From assembly GCA_027624335.1 (NCBI GenBank), contig JAQBWV010000012.1, positions 1 through 48,429 on the forward strand: a stretch of 48,429 nt of DNA, given 5' to 3'. Both the position numbers and the translations under genes were made by a program. This DNA is from Planctomycetota bacterium. GTDB lineage: Bacteria; Planctomycetota; Planctomycetia; Planctomycetales; Planctomycetaceae. The notes beneath the pieces were generated by a model. It did no database searches, had not been told where the DNA came from, and was given only the letters and a program-made list of their open reading frames with translations. This document shows, in pieces, positions 7,217 to 16,280 of this stretch (positions are counted from its first letter, which is position 1; each line of letters starts with the position of its first letter).

Positions 7217-10200
7217 ATGCCTGCAACTGATCAATATCTTCGCAACATCAAGAAGGTGCATGTCGTCTTCTGCCTGACGACGATCGCATTCGCGGCTGCG
7301 ACAGTGCTGATGTTGTATCGGGATCACCACGACGAGTGGCGTGGCTACCAGAGTACGTTCGACGAAATTGAAGTTATCAGTGGCCGGCATGAGCGAGATG
7401 ATGCTGAGGTCGCAGCTGGTGGAAGTGTCGAAGGGTATCAGTCGCATCGCCTTGAGCTCGAAGAGAAGATCGTCGAGCTGGATGGACAGCTGAACGGCAG
7501 CAATCAAGAGTACTCGCAGCTCAGCGACACTGTTGCCGAAACTGGCAGGTTGTACGACTTGAAGGGACGCGAAGTTCGTTTCAAGCGCGCGGATCGTGAC
7601 GTGGCGAAAGCGAATCTTGATCTTGGCGTGCGCGATGCTGTCACTGATGACGAGATGGCGAGGTTGCAGTCGGTGTTCGACTCAGCGTTCAACGTTGTCG
7701 TGGAACTGGAACGGCAGTGGGAAGAGCTGGATACCCGTTATCGTGCTGAGCGGAAGCAACTCTCTGTGTTGACCGCTAAGAAGGACTCGCTCGAAGCGGA
7801 GCTGAAGCAGTTCACGTCGCAAGTGGTCCGAATTGAGGCAGCTCTGGATGATATTGCTCCGGCATCCACGTTGAAGAGATTCAAACGTGGATTTATGGAG
7901 TTACCTATTATCGACGGCTTTAACGGTCAGCAGCGAGTGATTCAGGACTGGCTGCCTGAGCTGAAAATTACGCTGGGAATGGCGAGGACGGCTCGATTTG
8001 ATCGCTGTCGAACCTGTCATCTGGGTATTGATCGATTTGAGGCAGGTAATCTTCCCACGTTTCCTCATGGTGAGTCCGAATCAGGTTCTCCTGAAGATTG
8101 GGTTGCTGCTGGTAAGATTCCGCATCCGTTTTCGAGTCACCCGCGACCGGACGTTTATCTGACAGCAAGTAGTCCTCACCCACTGGCGGATTTCGGTTGT
8201 ACGGAATGCCATGCCGGCCAAGGCTCAGCGACCAGCTTTCATAACGCTCAGCATGGTCCTAATGATCCAGTGCAGGATCAAGAGTGGCACGAGAAATACG
8301 GCTATTCTCACAACCACTTCTGGGAATATCCGATGCTTCCAGAGCGATTACGCGAAGCGAATTGCCTGAAGTGTCACCACGATGTTATCGAGCTTGGAGT
8401 AAACCCAACGTACGGTGCAACTGCCCCGAAAGTCGTTGCAGGCTGGGAGCTCATTCAGAAGTATGGCTGTTTTGGCTGTCATGAAATCAACGGTTTTGAT
8501 GGTAAGGATCGGATTGGTCCTGACTTGAGGTTGGAGCCGACGGTCGAAGAGCAGCCGAAGTACGACTCTGATCCCAATATGATTCCTGGCAAGATGCGTA
8601 AAGTTGGTCCGAGCTTAAAACACATTGCTCAGAAGACGACAGAAAACTGGATAGCCTACTGGACCGAAGAGCCGCAGCGGTTTAGACAGTCGACTCGAAT
8701 GCCTCGTTTCTTTGGTCTGAGTAACCTCTCGGATCATGTGGGGACTGACATTTCCAAGGTGGAAATCGCGGGGATCGCACAGTTCCTCACGAACCAGTCC
8801 GACGACATACCGTTGGACGCTCCAGCAGAAGGTTATGTTCCAGACGTCGAACGCGGTAAAGAAGCTTTGGCTACCCGAGGTTGTCTGGCCTGTCATCAGC
8901 ATGCGGACCCGGCGTTTAAGGGGGCTGTCGCTGACTTTGGACCGGACCTGTCGGTCACCGCTCAGAAACTCAAACCGGGGAAGGCTGGTTTCGACTGGAT
9001 CTATACATGGATCCGAGACCCTCAGCGCCATCATCCCAGAAGCCGGATGCCTAATCTTTTCCTCGAGCCGGTGGTGGATCAGTCAGGCTCGGTTATTGAA
9101 GACGCCGCAGCAGATATCGCAGCGTTTCTCGTTGGCGACGGACCAAAGGAATGGCAGGCCGCCGAGTACGATTCTGCGGGCGCTCTCAAACTGGCTGAAC
9201 TTTATTTGTCTGGCAAACTGTTGACCGCAGCTCAATATGAAGAGTTTCTGGCGACTCGAGTATTCCCGCTGTCGAAAGATCAAATTAAGGGCGACGAGAT
9301 TGAGCTGGTCTACTCTGGTGACGGTGCGCCGGACGAAAACGAGTTTCGCAAACTGCTGATGAACTATGTTGGACGTCGCAGCGTGTCCCGGTATGGGTGT
9401 TATGGCTGCCACGACATTAATGGTTTCGGCACCTCGCGTCCGATTGGAACTGCTCTGCAGGACTGGGGTCGGAAAGACACAAGCCGGTTGGCACAGGAAC
9501 ATATTGAGGAATTTCTACATCACCACGGCGAACGAGACGGTAGCAGTACTGCCAGCTACGTAGCGAGGGCTATTCAGAAGGCTGAGGCTGACGCGTTTGA
9601 TACCGAGACAGAACGCGAAGAGGCCATGCGTACGAGTTTCTTCCACGACAGCCTGATGCATCACGGTCGTCCCGGCTTTATCTTCCAGAAGCTTCGGGAT
9701 CCAAGAAGTTACGATTACGAGAAAACTCAAGCGAAGACCTACGTTGAGCGTCTCGTCATGCCTAAGTTTCCGTTCTCGGATGAGAATATCGAGGCGATTG
9801 CCACTTTCGTGCTTGGTCTGGTCGCCGAGCCTCCTGCAGAGCGGTATGTCTACTCGCCCGACCGAAGGTCAGAGGATCGCAATCAGGGAGAGATCCTTCT
9901 GAGGAAGTACAACTGTATCAGTTGCCACATGACCGACATGCACCAGATCGAAGTCGCCGTTGCCGACGGTGATCAGGCGAGTGAGTCGACGGACACGTCG
10001 GAGTTCCATGGTTTCGCTCTGGAGAAGCTTCTGGAAATCAAGCCTCCGAAACAGGCCTGGACGGGACGGGAACATGAAGTGGTCATCGAAAATGCTGACG
10101 GCGAAGTGTCGCGGGAAGTGCTGCCGACCGCGAAGTTTCGTGGAATGGTGATGATGACGCCCGAGAACTCAGCGTTTTACGACGAGGATGATCCAGACAC

Positions 10201-11098
10201 ATGGCAGTACAGTTTCACTACCTGGGAGCCTGCCTCGTTGACGAAGCCCGGCTCGAAAGAAGATGGCGGATTGAAGTTGCCGGGCTCGCTGTTTGTGACA
10301 CAACAATCGTATCTGGTTGCTTTGGAGAGGGCACAAACCGGTGGCTTTGCCGAGTGGCTCGTGCGTCGCACGATGGGCGATGAATTTGATCCCAAAGCTT
10401 TCGGTGACGCCTGGGGGAACGGCCCACCGCCATTGTTTGGCGAGGGCGTGAAAGTTCAGACTGAATGGCTTTATCGGTTCCTGCGAGAACCAGATCAGAT
10501 TCGGTACTTGAAGTCCGGTCTCCGCATGCCGAAGTTTAATATGAGCAGTGACGAAGCCAGAATACTGGCGAACTACTTTGCGGCTGCGGACGGAGCAAGC
10601 TATCCGTATGAAGCGATTCCTCAGTCCGATAAGGAGTACCTGGCTGAAATGCAGCAACTGTTTCAGGAGAACTACTCCGATAGAGCTGCACAGCAGTCTT
10701 ACCTTCAGGAATCGTGGCAGATGCTGAACACGACGCTCTGCATCAAGTGTCACAGTGTTGGCGGAAGGGAGTTCGCCACCGATCCGACCAAGCCAAACGA
10801 TCCAAACGTGACTCATGCGCCGAATCTGGAACGAGCAAACTCGCGTCTACGGCCGGACTGGTTAACAGTCTGGGTTTCCAATCCAAAGTGGATCACGCCG
10901 TATACGGCGATGCCAATTCCGTTCCCGAAAGGTAAGGAGGCGAAATATGCCCCGTTGTTCGGAGACGATGCGAAGTGGCAGACGATCGGCGTTCGTGACG
11001 CCTTGATGAATTACTACAGACTGCTGGAGAAGAACACCGAACCTCTACCGCCTCATGTTCCGGTTGGCGCAGCGGCCGAGCAGGCAAATATTAACTAA
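7217..11098 (+). CDS. Giant octahaem cytochrome c with coiled-coil stalk (bc complex partner)
   Basis: A 1293-residue membrane-anchored cytochrome. An uncleaved N-terminal helix (about residues 14-33) is followed by a charged coiled coil (about 45-220), then eight CxxCH haem c sites: C264, C328, C383, C418, C556, C728, C900 and C1175. It should sit in the periplasm and move electrons from the Rieske/cytochrome b core towards the copper protein, dihaem cytochrome or oxidase encoded next. The ATG at 7217 was chosen because the open frame upstream begins only with TTG and does not extend the helix sensibly. Residues 129-152 carry the pattern VAxANxDLGVRDxxTxDE, which recurs in the giant minus-strand protein at 25215-31841. 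Multihaem bc partners are known from anammox planctomycetes; exact homology is unchecked. Confidence 0.9.
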   Translation: MPATDQYLRNIKKVHVVFCLTTIAFAAATVLMLYRDHHDEWRGYQSTFDEIEVISGRHERDDAEVAAGGSVEGYQSHRLELEEKIVELDGQLNGSNQEYSQLSDTVAETGRLYDLKGREVRFKRADRDVAKANLDLGVRDAVTDDEMARLQSVFDSAFNVVVELERQWEELDTRYRAERKQLSVLTAKKDSLEAELKQFTSQVVRIEAALDDIAPASTLKRFKRGFMELPIIDGFNGQQRVIQDWLPELKITLGMARTARFDRCRTCHLGIDRFEAGNLPTFPHGESESGSPEDWVAAGKIPHPFSSHPRPDVYLTASSPHPLADFGCTECHAGQGSATSFHNAQHGPNDPVQDQEWHEKYGYSHNHFWEYPMLPERLREANCLKCHHDVIELGVNPTYGATAPKVVAGWELIQKYGCFGCHEINGFDGKDRIGPDLRLEPTVEEQPKYDSDPNMIPGKMRKVGPSLKHIAQKTTENWIAYWTEEPQRFRQSTRMPRFFGLSNLSDHVGTDISKVEIAGIAQFLTNQSDDIPLDAPAEGYVPDVERGKEALATRGCLACHQHADPAFKGAVADFGPDLSVTAQKLKPGKAGFDWIYTWIRDPQRHHPRSRMPNLFLEPVVDQSGSVIEDAAADIAAFLVGDGPKEWQAAEYDSAGALKLAELYLSGKLLTAAQYEEFLATRVFPLSKDQIKGDEIELVYSGDGAPDENEFRKLLMNYVGRRSVSRYGCYGCHDINGFGTSRPIGTALQDWGRKDTSRLAQEHIEEFLHHHGERDGSSTASYVARAIQKAEADAFDTETEREEAMRTSFFHDSLMHHGRPGFIFQKLRDPRSYDYEKTQAKTYVERLVMPKFPFSDENIEAIATFVLGLVAEPPAERYVYSPDRRSEDRNQGEILLRKYNCISCHMTDMHQIEVAVADGDQASESTDTSEFHGFALEKLLEIKPPKQAWTGREHEVVIENADGEVSREVLPTAKFRGMVMMTPENSAFYDEDDPDTWQYSFTTWEPASLTKPGSKEDGGLKLPGSLFVTQQSYLVALERAQTGGFAEWLVRRTMGDEFDPKAFGDAWGNGPPPLFGEGVKVQTEWLYRFLREPDQIRYLKSGLRMPKFNMSSDEARILANYFAAADGASYPYEAIPQSDKEYLAEMQQLFQENYSDRAAQQSYLQESWQMLNTTLCIKCHSVGGREFATDPTKPNDPNVTHAPNLERANSRLRPDWLTVWVSNPKWITPYTAMPIPFPKGKEAKYAPLFGDDAKWQTIGVRDALMNYYRLLEKNTEPLPPHVPVGAAAEQANIN

Positions 11099-11121
11099 CG
11101 GTAGTTCTGGGATGTGAGACC

Positions 11122-11970
11122 ATGCGAAATCTAACAGCACTTGTAATTGTGCCCGCGGCGCTACTGGTGGTCATTGGATGCGACCTCGCATCAATCGATC
11201 CTGGCGGCGGGGCCGTGTCGCAGACTGTTGTTTCCATGAGAAGCGGTATCGAAGAAGCTCCCCCAATCATCATCGACGACGACCAGCCGGTTCTCACCGG
11301 AGCTCCCGGAAGAATTACCGGGCGAGTCGTATTTGACGGGGCTCGACCGGCTTTATCGCCGCTGATGCGTAAAGGTGCGTCGAAGGTTGACGCGGCGATT
11401 TGTGCAGCGTCTGCGGATATCCCTGATGAAAGTCTCTTAGTCGGTGAGAACGGTGGAATCGCCAACGTGTTCGTCTACCTGCCCAAGGCGCCAAAGGGTG
11501 CGACTTTCGACCTCGATTCAAGCTTAGCGCTGCTGGATCAGAATATTTGTATTTTTAAACCTCATGCTCTGGTCGTTTGGGCCGGTGTCGAGTTCGAATT
11601 AAGGAATTCCGACAAAGCAGCTCATAACGTACTGGCCAGCCCCGCCAGCAACTCAGGATTCAACGAGAATATGGCACCAGGGTCAGTTTTGAAGAAATCA
11701 TTTCGAAACTCCGAAGGTAAGCCATTTCCATCGGAGTGTAAGATTCACCCCTGGATGAGGTATTGGACGTTAGTGGTCGATCATCCGTACGTCGCAGTTA
11801 CAGATGCAAACGGAAATTTCACAATTCCAAACGTACCGGCGGGCAAGCACAAATTCAGAGTGTTTCACGAACGCGGTGACCTGTTGGAGCGGAATATTGA
11901 AGTTGTTGTCCAGCCTGAGGCTGACACAAAGGTCGAATGGAAGTACGCAGCGGCGAAATTCAGTCTCTAG
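11122..11970 (+). CDS. Cupredoxin-like lipoprotein (blue copper electron carrier)
   Basis: A 282-residue secreted lipoprotein. The signal peptide ends in the lipobox VVIGC with the lipidated Cys at 20. A type 1 copper site can be read: H168 (DKAAHN), then C206, H209 and M212 in CKIHPWM, the classical Cys-x2-His-x2-Met spacing. A Gly-rich beta-sandwich start (ITGRVVFDGARP) and a C-terminal segment (DANGNFTIPNVPAGKHKF) resemble carboxypeptidase-regulatory-like domains around the cupredoxin fold. Lying between the octahaem and dihaem cytochromes and 23 bases after the former, it is probably a periplasmic, membrane-tethered one-electron carrier of the same chain. Exact donor and acceptor are inferred. 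Confidence 0.85.
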   Translation: MRNLTALVIVPAALLVVIGCDLASIDPGGGAVSQTVVSMRSGIEEAPPIIIDDDQPVLTGAPGRITGRVVFDGARPALSPLMRKGASKVDAAICAASADIPDESLLVGENGGIANVFVYLPKAPKGATFDLDSSLALLDQNICIFKPHALVVWAGVEFELRNSDKAAHNVLASPASNSGFNENMAPGSVLKKSFRNSEGKPFPSECKIHPWMRYWTLVVDHPYVAVTDANGNFTIPNVPAGKHKFRVFHERGDLLERNIEVVVQPEADTKVEWKYAAAKFSL

Positions 11971-12061
11971 TTCTGTGAACGAATTGGGCCTGGCCTGATT
12001 CCTGCATGGGTGAAATCTGTAGACGAAACTCTGTTTCGTTCCACGTTGAAGAGATATTTCA

Positions 12062-13516
12062 GTGAATCGGTCAACCTGCCTCATATTACTTGGTGCCGCA
12101 CTGTCGCTCAGCGGCTGTGACTCAAGTCGTGCGCCAAGTTTCCAGCTCAGTGAACAGAGCCAGGAACTGAGCGGATTCGCTCAGGAGAAGGTTCAGGGCG
12201 AACTGGAAGCCGGTTTCGGCACGCCTTCTGAACTTGTCGTCTGGCCTCAACTTGAGGTCGATTTTGGCCAGTACACAGGCACTGTCGGGAAGATTGGGCC
12301 GCGGCCCGGCACCTTGAAAGTTGGTGCGTCGGACAGTGATGGCCTATCTCCGGCATCGACACTCGCCAGCATAAGCCGCCTGGGTGAGTTACGTGGTGCC
12401 GCTATCGTTGTGTCCACAGCTCAGCCGGGAGTTACACCGCTGGAATCAGGGGAGTCTACCGCAAGCGATGTCGGACCCGATGCGACCGAAAAAGCGGATG
12501 TTTACCGAGTAGCCTCGTATGATGTGGAATCAAGATTACTAAGTGTCGTCAACGCAGCTGGCACACCGGCTCAGCTCTCAATGGCTGAAGGCGATACCGT
12601 GAAGATCGTGGGTGGAGTTTTGCAGGATGGCCGCAACCTTTATCTGCGGCACTGCATGCATTGTCATGGCGTCAGCGGAGACGGCGAGGGACCAACAGCT
12701 CAGTATTTCCGAGTGAGGCCGCGTGACTACCGGCAAGGCGTTATCAAGTTTACGTCGACGAAAGCCACTGTCCCGCGACCAAGTCGAGATGACTTGTTTC
12801 GGATCGTCAAACTGGGCGTTCCTGGTACGTACATGCCTTCTTTCATGCTCTTGCCGGATGATGAAGTTAAGGCGATCGTTGAGTATGTCCGCTGGCTGGC
12901 CATGCGAGGCGAGATGGAACGAAAGCTGAACGCGTGGCTGAGTCTGGATTACTCACAAGCTGCTGTGCAGGACACCCTTGAAAATTCGTCGGTAGCTGAG
13001 ATTCGCGCCGGGTTCGATGAAGTATGGGCGGACGAATCGAGCGGCAACATCGAACGTTACGGCGAAGAGCTTCAGATGGACTGGCAGGAGGCTGACAAGC
13101 CGGAAAGCGTCGTCAATCCCATACTTCCAAGAACTCCCGTGTCCTCAGAGTCTATCAAACGTGGCCGCGACATATTTGTAGGCACGAAGGCGAAGTGTGC
13201 ATCGTGTCACGGTGAAACCGGACGTGGCAACGGGCCATCAACGGAAGGAATTAACGATCTACCCGGACAGCCCGGAGTTAAGGCGGACAAAGCCGGTCTG
13301 TTCGATATTTGGGGTAACATCGTGAAACCGCGAGACCTAACTACTGGAGTATTCCGTGGTGGAAGACGTCCGATTGATATTTATCGACGGGTTCATTCAG
13401 GAATCAAAGGCACTCCGATGCAGGCCTTTGGAACGACTCTGAATGAAGAAGAAATCTGGGACGTCGTTAACTACGTTCTCAGCGTTCCATTCAACGACAG
13501 CTCTAACGTGCACTAG
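12062..13516 (+). CDS. Dihaem cytochrome c lipoprotein
   Basis: A 484-residue periplasmic lipoprotein. The signal peptide has the lipobox ALSLSGC, and there are two class I cytochrome c domains. Haem sites are CMHCH at 198-202, with a possible Met ligand downstream in GTYMPSFMLLP, and CASCH at 379-383, with GTPMQAFG as the likely Met-ligand loop. GVSGDGEGPT and GETGRGNGPS after each CxxCH are typical of small c-type cytochromes. GTG start at 12062, with GAAGAGA about seven bases upstream. Directly before coxB, it is the likely electron donor to the oxidase, whose CoxB lacks its own cytochrome c domain. Confidence 0.9.
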   Translation: MNRSTCLILLGAALSLSGCDSSRAPSFQLSEQSQELSGFAQEKVQGELEAGFGTPSELVVWPQLEVDFGQYTGTVGKIGPRPGTLKVGASDSDGLSPASTLASISRLGELRGAAIVVSTAQPGVTPLESGESTASDVGPDATEKADVYRVASYDVESRLLSVVNAAGTPAQLSMAEGDTVKIVGGVLQDGRNLYLRHCMHCHGVSGDGEGPTAQYFRVRPRDYRQGVIKFTSTKATVPRPSRDDLFRIVKLGVPGTYMPSFMLLPDDEVKAIVEYVRWLAMRGEMERKLNAWLSLDYSQAAVQDTLENSSVAEIRAGFDEVWADESSGNIERYGEELQMDWQEADKPESVVNPILPRTPVSSESIKRGRDIFVGTKAKCASCHGETGRGNGPSTEGINDLPGQPGVKADKAGLFDIWGNIVKPRDLTTGVFRGGRRPIDIYRRVHSGIKGTPMQAFGTTLNEEEIWDVVNYVLSVPFNDSSNVH

Positions 13517-13591
13517 CGATGCGGCATTGAATTCTGCGATGTGATTGTCGCCAAACCTGGTGACGGGTAGTTCAGCTGTGGAGAGTAAGTG

Positions 13592-14419
13592 GTGAACAAG
13601 TTCTGGCCCCTGTTTTTCATGTTCTGGCCGATTCTTGCAATCGTGAGTTTCGTGATTGCGCCAAGCATGGACTGGTGGTTTCCAGGTCCTGCCATGAGCA
13701 AGTTCGGTGAGCAGATCGACAACCTGTTCTATCTGATTCTTGTGATCGTCGCGGTGACATTCGTCGGAACGCATGTCGCCCTGGGATATGTGCTCTGGCG
13801 CGGAGTTGACAACCGCGACACCAAGGCGTGGTTTTCCCATGGGAGCCACAATCTTGAAGTGTTGTGGTCGATTGCCCCGGCTGGAATCCTGATGTTTATC
13901 TCACTGTATCAACTGGATGTCTGGATGCAGTTTCGTGTGAAGAGCCACTTCCCGGAAGGTACGACACCGATCGCTGAAGTGACTGCCCGCCAATTCGAAT
14001 GGCGAATCCGCTACGCAGCTCCAGGCAAGAAGCTGATGACTACGCCTCAGCCAGATGACCTCTACACGGTGAACGACCTGCACGTGCCATTTGGTCGCCC
14101 CGTGTCCATTCGATTACGGACGATGGATGTACAGCATTCTTTCTTCGTCCCGGAATTGCGTGTGAAGCAGGATGCGGTTCCAGGGACCGTAATTCCTGTC
14201 TGGTTCGATACTATGCGTCCTGGCGAGTACGACCTGACTTGTGCCGAACTGTGTGGTTGGGGCCATTACAAAATGCGAGGTCGAGTGGTCGCAGAGAAAG
14301 AGTCAGGATTTCAGCAGTATCTGTTGACACTCCAGGCCGAACAGAATTTTGATGGCGTCACCAGGCCTGAGCATTCAGGTGCTCAGATTGCTGAATACGG
14401 AATCGAGGACTCACAGTGA
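13592..14419 (+). CDS. coxB: Cytochrome c oxidase subunit II
   Basis: Subunit II of an aa3-type haem-copper oxidase, 275 residues. Two N-terminal membrane helices (about 5-27 and 40-66, plus a hydrophobic stretch near 89-107) precede the periplasmic cupredoxin domain. The binuclear CuA site is complete: H182 (VQHSFF), C217, C221, H225 and M228 in CAELCGWGHYKM. No cytochrome c domain is fused at the C-terminus, unlike caa3 oxidases. Two tandem GTG codons at 13589 and 13592 compete as start. GGAGAG at 13580-13585 gives better spacing to 13592. The stop overlaps the coxA start (GTGA), so the two are translationally coupled. Confidence 0.95.
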   Translation: MNKFWPLFFMFWPILAIVSFVIAPSMDWWFPGPAMSKFGEQIDNLFYLILVIVAVTFVGTHVALGYVLWRGVDNRDTKAWFSHGSHNLEVLWSIAPAGILMFISLYQLDVWMQFRVKSHFPEGTTPIAEVTARQFEWRIRYAAPGKKLMTTPQPDDLYTVNDLHVPFGRPVSIRLRTMDVQHSFFVPELRVKQDAVPGTVIPVWFDTMRPGEYDLTCAELCGWGHYKMRGRVVAEKESGFQQYLLTLQAEQNFDGVTRPEHSGAQIAEYGIEDSQ

Positions 14420-16260
14420 GTGCGCTTAACCCGGCAGCAGATCTCTCTGCACACGGTCACGACGATCACGGACACCATGAGATTAGCTTCGTTAAGAAGT
14501 ACATCTTCTCCACCGATCACAAGATGATTGGGATTCAGTTTCTGCTGACCACATTGATAATGTTGCTGGTGGGTGGTTCGCTTGCGCTCGGCGTTCGATT
14601 TCAACTCGCCTGGCCGTGGCGAGCGATGCCCGTTGTCAGCCAGGTGGCGGAACTGGTGGGTGGCCCGAACTTCATTGCAGAAGGGGGGCAGATTTCTCCC
14701 GAGTTCTACACAATGCTTTTCACGATGCATGCGTCGGTGATGATCTTTCTGGTGATCATCCCAATCCTTGCCGGAGCATTCGGTAACTTTCTGATTCCGC
14801 TAATGATCGGCGCGGACGACATGGCATTTCCAGCGCTCAATATGATGAGCTACTGGTTCATGTGGCCTGCGATCATTTGTTTTGGCCTCAGTTTTACTGT
14901 CGAAGGACTTAATGCAGCCCCTGCTCAGGGCTGGACCTCGTACCCCGTTCTTTCTGCGATCAGGGATTCGGCGCCTGGAGCGGGTGACGCGCAGACATGG
15001 TGGCTGTTGGGGCTGACGCTTGTTGGCGTGTCTTCAATGATGGGGTCTGTGAACTACATGACTACCATCATTAACATGCGAGCACCGGGAATGACGCTTT
15101 TTCGTATGCCACTGACAATCTGGTCGATGTTCATCACTGCAATCCTGCAGGCGTTTGCGTTACCTGTCCTGACGGCAGCCGGATTCATGTTACTGACGGA
15201 ACGAACTCTGGGCTTTAACTTCTTCGTGCCCGGCGGTCTCGTTGTCAACGATGGAGATCCCACGGTGGGCGGGGGGCAACCGCTATTGTGGCAGCATCTG
15301 TTCTGGTTCTACTCGCATCCGGCCGTGTACATCATGCTGTTGCCAGCGATGGGTATGGTCTCGGATATGCTGGCATGCAAAGTTCGCAAGCCGATCTTTG
15401 GTTACAAGCCGATGGTTTACTCCATGGCAGCCATTGCTGGTCTCGGATTCATCGTCTGGGGGCACCACATGTTTACGAGTGGTATGAACCCGGCTCTGGG
15501 TATGACGTTTATGATCTCGACAATGATGATCGCTCTGCCATCGGCGGTGAAAGTGTTCAACTGGATCGGCACCATCTGGGGCGGAAAAGTGGTATTTGAT
15601 ACCGTAACGCTTAACTGTGTAGCGTTCGTGTCGATGTTCATTGTTGGTGGTCTGAGCGGAATTTTCATGGCGGCTGTCCCTGTCGATATCTACTTCCACG
15701 ATACGTATTTCATCGTCGCGCATTTTCATTATGTATTGTTCGGAGCAACGCTATTTGGCTGTTTCGGCGCCATCCACTTCTGGTTTCCCAAGATGTTTGG
15801 ACGATTGATGAGTGATCGGGTTGGTCGGCTGCATTTCACGTTGACCTTTATTGGATTTAACGGCACGTTCTTTCCAATGCATCTGCTGGGGATTGCGGGA
15901 TTTCCGCGGCGCTACGCGGACCCATATATTCATCCCTACATGGAGCATCTGATGCCGATGAATCAGTTCATCACCATCTGTGCTGTCATTATGGGTGTTG
16001 CACAGTTTCTGCTGATTGGAAATTTTATTGTCAGCATTTTTACTGGCAAGAAAGCAGGTAGAAATCCCTGGAACGCGAATGGTCTTGAGTGGACGGCACC
16101 GTCGCCTCCAGGTCACGGAAACTTTGACATTCTTCCTGTTGTTTATCGAGGTCCGTACGAGTACTCGTCGCCGCTTGTTGATGGTCGAGACTTCCTGATG
16201 CAGACGGAACTGTTGCCGCCAGCGGGCGATGCTGGCAACGAGCCAGCCGTCGATTCGTAG
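14416..16260 (+). CDS. coxA: Cytochrome c oxidase subunit I, A2-type
   Basis: The catalytic subunit, which reduces O2 to water and pumps protons; 614 residues with the usual twelve-helix core. Ligands are visible: H105 (low-spin haem), H301 (CuB, with the cross-link Tyr at Y305), H350/H351 (CuB), and H436/H438 in HFHY for the high-spin and low-spin haems. The helix VI motif is YSHPAVY (299-305). The Glu of A1 oxidases (HPEVY) is replaced by Ala, and a Tyr-Ser pair precedes the His. This is the signature of A2-type enzymes, in which Tyr-Ser is thought to substitute for the D-channel Glu. GTG start overlaps the coxB stop. Confidence 0.96.
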   Translation: MSALNPAADLSAHGHDDHGHHEISFVKKYIFSTDHKMIGIQFLLTTLIMLLVGGSLALGVRFQLAWPWRAMPVVSQVAELVGGPNFIAEGGQISPEFYTMLFTMHASVMIFLVIIPILAGAFGNFLIPLMIGADDMAFPALNMMSYWFMWPAIICFGLSFTVEGLNAAPAQGWTSYPVLSAIRDSAPGAGDAQTWWLLGLTLVGVSSMMGSVNYMTTIINMRAPGMTLFRMPLTIWSMFITAILQAFALPVLTAAGFMLLTERTLGFNFFVPGGLVVNDGDPTVGGGQPLLWQHLFWFYSHPAVYIMLLPAMGMVSDMLACKVRKPIFGYKPMVYSMAAIAGLGFIVWGHHMFTSGMNPALGMTFMISTMMIALPSAVKVFNWIGTIWGGKVVFDTVTLNCVAFVSMFIVGGLSGIFMAAVPVDIYFHDTYFIVAHFHYVLFGATLFGCFGAIHFWFPKMFGRLMSDRVGRLHFTLTFIGFNGTFFPMHLLGIAGFPRRYADPYIHPYMEHLMPMNQFITICAVIMGVAQFLLIGNFIVSIFTGKKAGRNPWNANGLEWTAPSPPGHGNFDILPVVYRGPYEYSSPLVDGRDFLMQTELLPPAGDAGNEPAVDS

Positions 16261-16280
16261 ATTCAGTGATCGGCCAGTTG

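Noticed and set aside
3799..11098. Alternative complex III (ActAB-type) reading of the multihaem gene
   Set aside because: A Rieske protein and split cytochrome b are encoded here, and no NrfD-like or molybdopterin/iron-sulphur ActB-like protein is present.
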